Assembly: GCF_900290235.1 (NCBI RefSeq)
Contig: NZ_OLMK01000028.1
Location: forward strand, 186,001 to 250,000
DNA: 64,000 nucleotides
Source of the DNA: Streptomyces sp. MA5143a
GTDB taxonomy: Bacteria; Actinomycetota; Actinomycetes; Streptomycetales; Streptomycetaceae
Direction: 5' to 3'
Under the pieces are notes generated by a model. It was given only the letters and a program-made list of their open reading frames with translations. It had not been told where the DNA came from and made no database searches. Below, one piece after another: positions 62,661-64,000 of the stretch; position 1 is the stretch's first letter; the number at the start of each line of letters is the position of its first letter. A program made the translations under genes and the position numbers.

Positions 62661-62751
62661 CGGGCGCTCCTGACTGGGGTCTCGGGGCGGGGTGGGGGTG
62701 AGGGGTCGGTGCGGGCCGTGGGGCGAGTGCCGGCCGCGGGGCGAGTGCTCG

Positions 62752-64000
62752 TCATCCGATGGCCTGCCTCGTGTGGAGTACGTCCATGGCCTCCGCCACG
62801 CCGTACGCGGGGGGCAGCGGCTCGTTCGCCACGTACAGCTTCTCCGCGACCGGGCGGGGGATCGGCAGGTGCTCGAAGCGGCCGTGGACGACTCGGTCGG
62901 CGCCCAGGGGGTCCGGGACGAAGCGGGAGACGGTGGCGATGCGGAACTGCTCACGGCCGTGCGAGACGAGCAGCGTGATCTCCGTGATCCTGCGGGAGCC
63001 GTCGGCGAAACGGGTCAGCTGGACGACGACGTCCACCGCCGAGTTGATCTGGTCCTTGAGCGCCTCGAAGGGGATCAGGACCTCGGACATCGAGCCCAGG
63101 GTCTGCAACCGCATCAGCGCGTCCTCGGCGGAGTTGGCGTGGACCGTGGCGAGCGAGCCGTCGTGGCCCGTCGACATCGCCTGGAGCATGTCCAGGGTCT
63201 CGCCGCCGCGGACCTCACCCACGATGATGCGGTCCGGGCGCATGCGGAGCGAGTTGCGCACCAGGTCGCGGATGGTGATCTGGCCCTTGCCCTCGATGTT
63301 GGGCGGCCTCGACTCCAGGCGGATGACGTGGTCCTGCTGGAGCTGGAGTTCGGCCGAGTCCTCGATCGTGATGATGCGCTCGCGGGGCGGGATCAGGCCC
63401 GAGAGCGCGTTGAGGAGGGTCGTCTTGCCGGTGCCGGTACCGCCGCTGACGATCACGTTGAAGCGGGCGCGGACGAACGCGGCCAGCAGCATCAGCATCT
63501 GCTCGTCGAGGGAACCGAGGCCTATCAGCTCCGGGAGCGTGTACGCCCTCGGGAAGCGGCGGATCGTGAGGGTCGGGCCGGTCAGGGCGAGCGGGGGGAT
63601 GATGACGTTGACGCGTTCGCCGGTGGGGAGGCGGGCGTCGACCATGGGGTTCGACTCGTCGACGCGGCGGTTGACCGTGGAGACGATGCGTTCGATCGTC
63701 TGCATCAGCTGGTCCGTGGAGGCGAAGCGGAGCGGGAGCTGTTCCACGCGGCCGGCTCGCTCCACGAAGATCGAGTCGGGGCCGTTGACCATGATCTCGG
63801 TGACGGAGGCGTCGGCGAGGAGCGGCTCCAGGACGCCGAGGCCGAGGGCCTCGTCGACGACTCTGCGGATCAGCTGGGAGCGTTCCGCGGAGGAGAGGAC
63901 CGGGCCTTCCCGGCTGATGATGTGGCCGAGGACGCGTTCCAGGCGGGCTCGGCGGTCGGCCGCCGTCAGGGCCGACATCTCGGCGAGGTCGATCTCTTCG
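62752..64000 (-). CDS. tadA: TadA/CpaF secretion ATPase, 5' end outside the window
   Basis: 416 residues are visible up to the right edge; the frame stays open there ('EEIDLAEMSALTAADRR'), so the N-terminus is cut. Walker A 'VSGGTGTGKTTLLNAL', Asp box 'ITIEDSAELQL', Walker B 'RIIVGEVRGGETLDMLQAMSTGHDGSLATVHANS' and the His box 'TVHANS' identify the CpaF/TadA hexameric ATPase that powers pilus assembly. The N-terminal part has 'DEALGLGVLEPLLADASVTEIMVNGPDSIFVE'. An ATG at 63978 is inside the frame but is probably not the true start. Confidence 0.93.
   Translation of the reverse strand, partial: EEIDLAEMSALTAADRRARLERVLGHIISREGPVLSSAERSQLIRRVVDEALGLGVLEPLLADASVTEIMVNGPDSIFVERAGRVEQLPLRFASTDQLMQTIERIVSTVNRRVDESNPMVDARLPTGERVNVIIPPLALTGPTLTIRRFPRAYTLPELIGLGSLDEQMLMLLAAFVRARFNVIVSGGTGTGKTTLLNALSGLIPPRERIITIEDSAELQLQQDHVIRLESRPPNIEGKGQITIRDLVRNSLRMRPDRIIVGEVRGGETLDMLQAMSTGHDGSLATVHANSAEDALMRLQTLGSMSEVLIPFEALKDQINSAVDVVVQLTRFADGSRRITEITLLVSHGREQFRIATVSRFVPDPLGADRVVHGRFEHLPIPRPVAEKLYVANEPLPPAYGVAEAMDVLHTRQAIG

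Overview
The window is high-GC actinobacterial DNA and almost certainly a Streptomyces chromosome. The evidence is strong third-position G/C bias, many GTG starts, ATGA/GTGA overlaps between coupled genes, leaderless-type starts, and Streptomyces-typical families: a WhiB protein, DUF1707, DUF4245, DUF6542, a SpoIIE phosphatase with RsbW-like domain, polyphosphate glucokinase and a Tad/Flp pilus locus. The order ppgK-ispH-xseAB-glpX-whiB-like-fumarases-DUF402-SpoIIE-PBP-PadR/ABC-oxyR/ahpCD-uppS-phoH looks like conserved core synteny, as I remember it from model streptomycetes; I could not check this.

Layout. (1) 1-6.6 kb: the end of a PLP-dependent enzyme; a MarR regulator divergent from a SnoaL-like protein across a 26-bp operator; a 57-aa membrane protein; and three secreted arabinose-polymer enzymes (two GH43-like, one GH54), each with C-terminal AbfB/CBM42 repeats. 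(2) 7.2-15.8 kb: an accessory island. It holds a CPCC zinc-finger-like protein, a HEAT-repeat gene and its degraded duplicate flanking a Uma2 nuclease remnant and an RHH/PIN toxin-antitoxin pair. Next comes an HTH regulator, then a three-gene coupled operon encoding a TIR effector, a large NLR-like ATPase-type protein and a membrane protein. The TIR C-terminus and the ATPase N-terminus carry the same short G/N-rich motif. This is the hallmark of amyloid-type signalling between a receptor and its effector, and it is the best candidate for an undescribed defence system here. (3) 16-47.5 kb: core metabolism and cell envelope (YchF, PpgK, IspH, Exo VII, nitroreductase, class II FBPase, both fumarase classes, PBP, peroxide defence OxyR/AhpCD, UppS, PIN-PhoH, lytic transglycosylase). 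(4) 47.7-54.5 kb: an AI-2E-type transporter, a RibD-like reductase, and a NarL-type two-component pair divergent from an FtsX-type ABC exporter. (5) 54.6-56.4 kb: a small accessory block with two small ORFs, a one-domain GntR regulator and a second RHH/PIN toxin-antitoxin pair. (6) 56.4-64 kb: a Tad/Flp pilus locus on the minus strand (TadA, TadB, TadC, Flp-type pilin, TadG-like protein, lipoprotein, OmpA-domain protein) with a histidine kinase and response regulator embedded in it.

Recurring signals. Four loci carry a Streptomyces repeat built on CGCAGTTCCCCGCGCCCC, one of them as an inverted pair. Many genes are followed by near-perfect long hairpins. At least five promoters place a TAnnnT -10 box 6-7 nt upstream of ATG, implying leaderless mRNAs. 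No tRNA, rRNA, CRISPR array or insertion sequence was seen.
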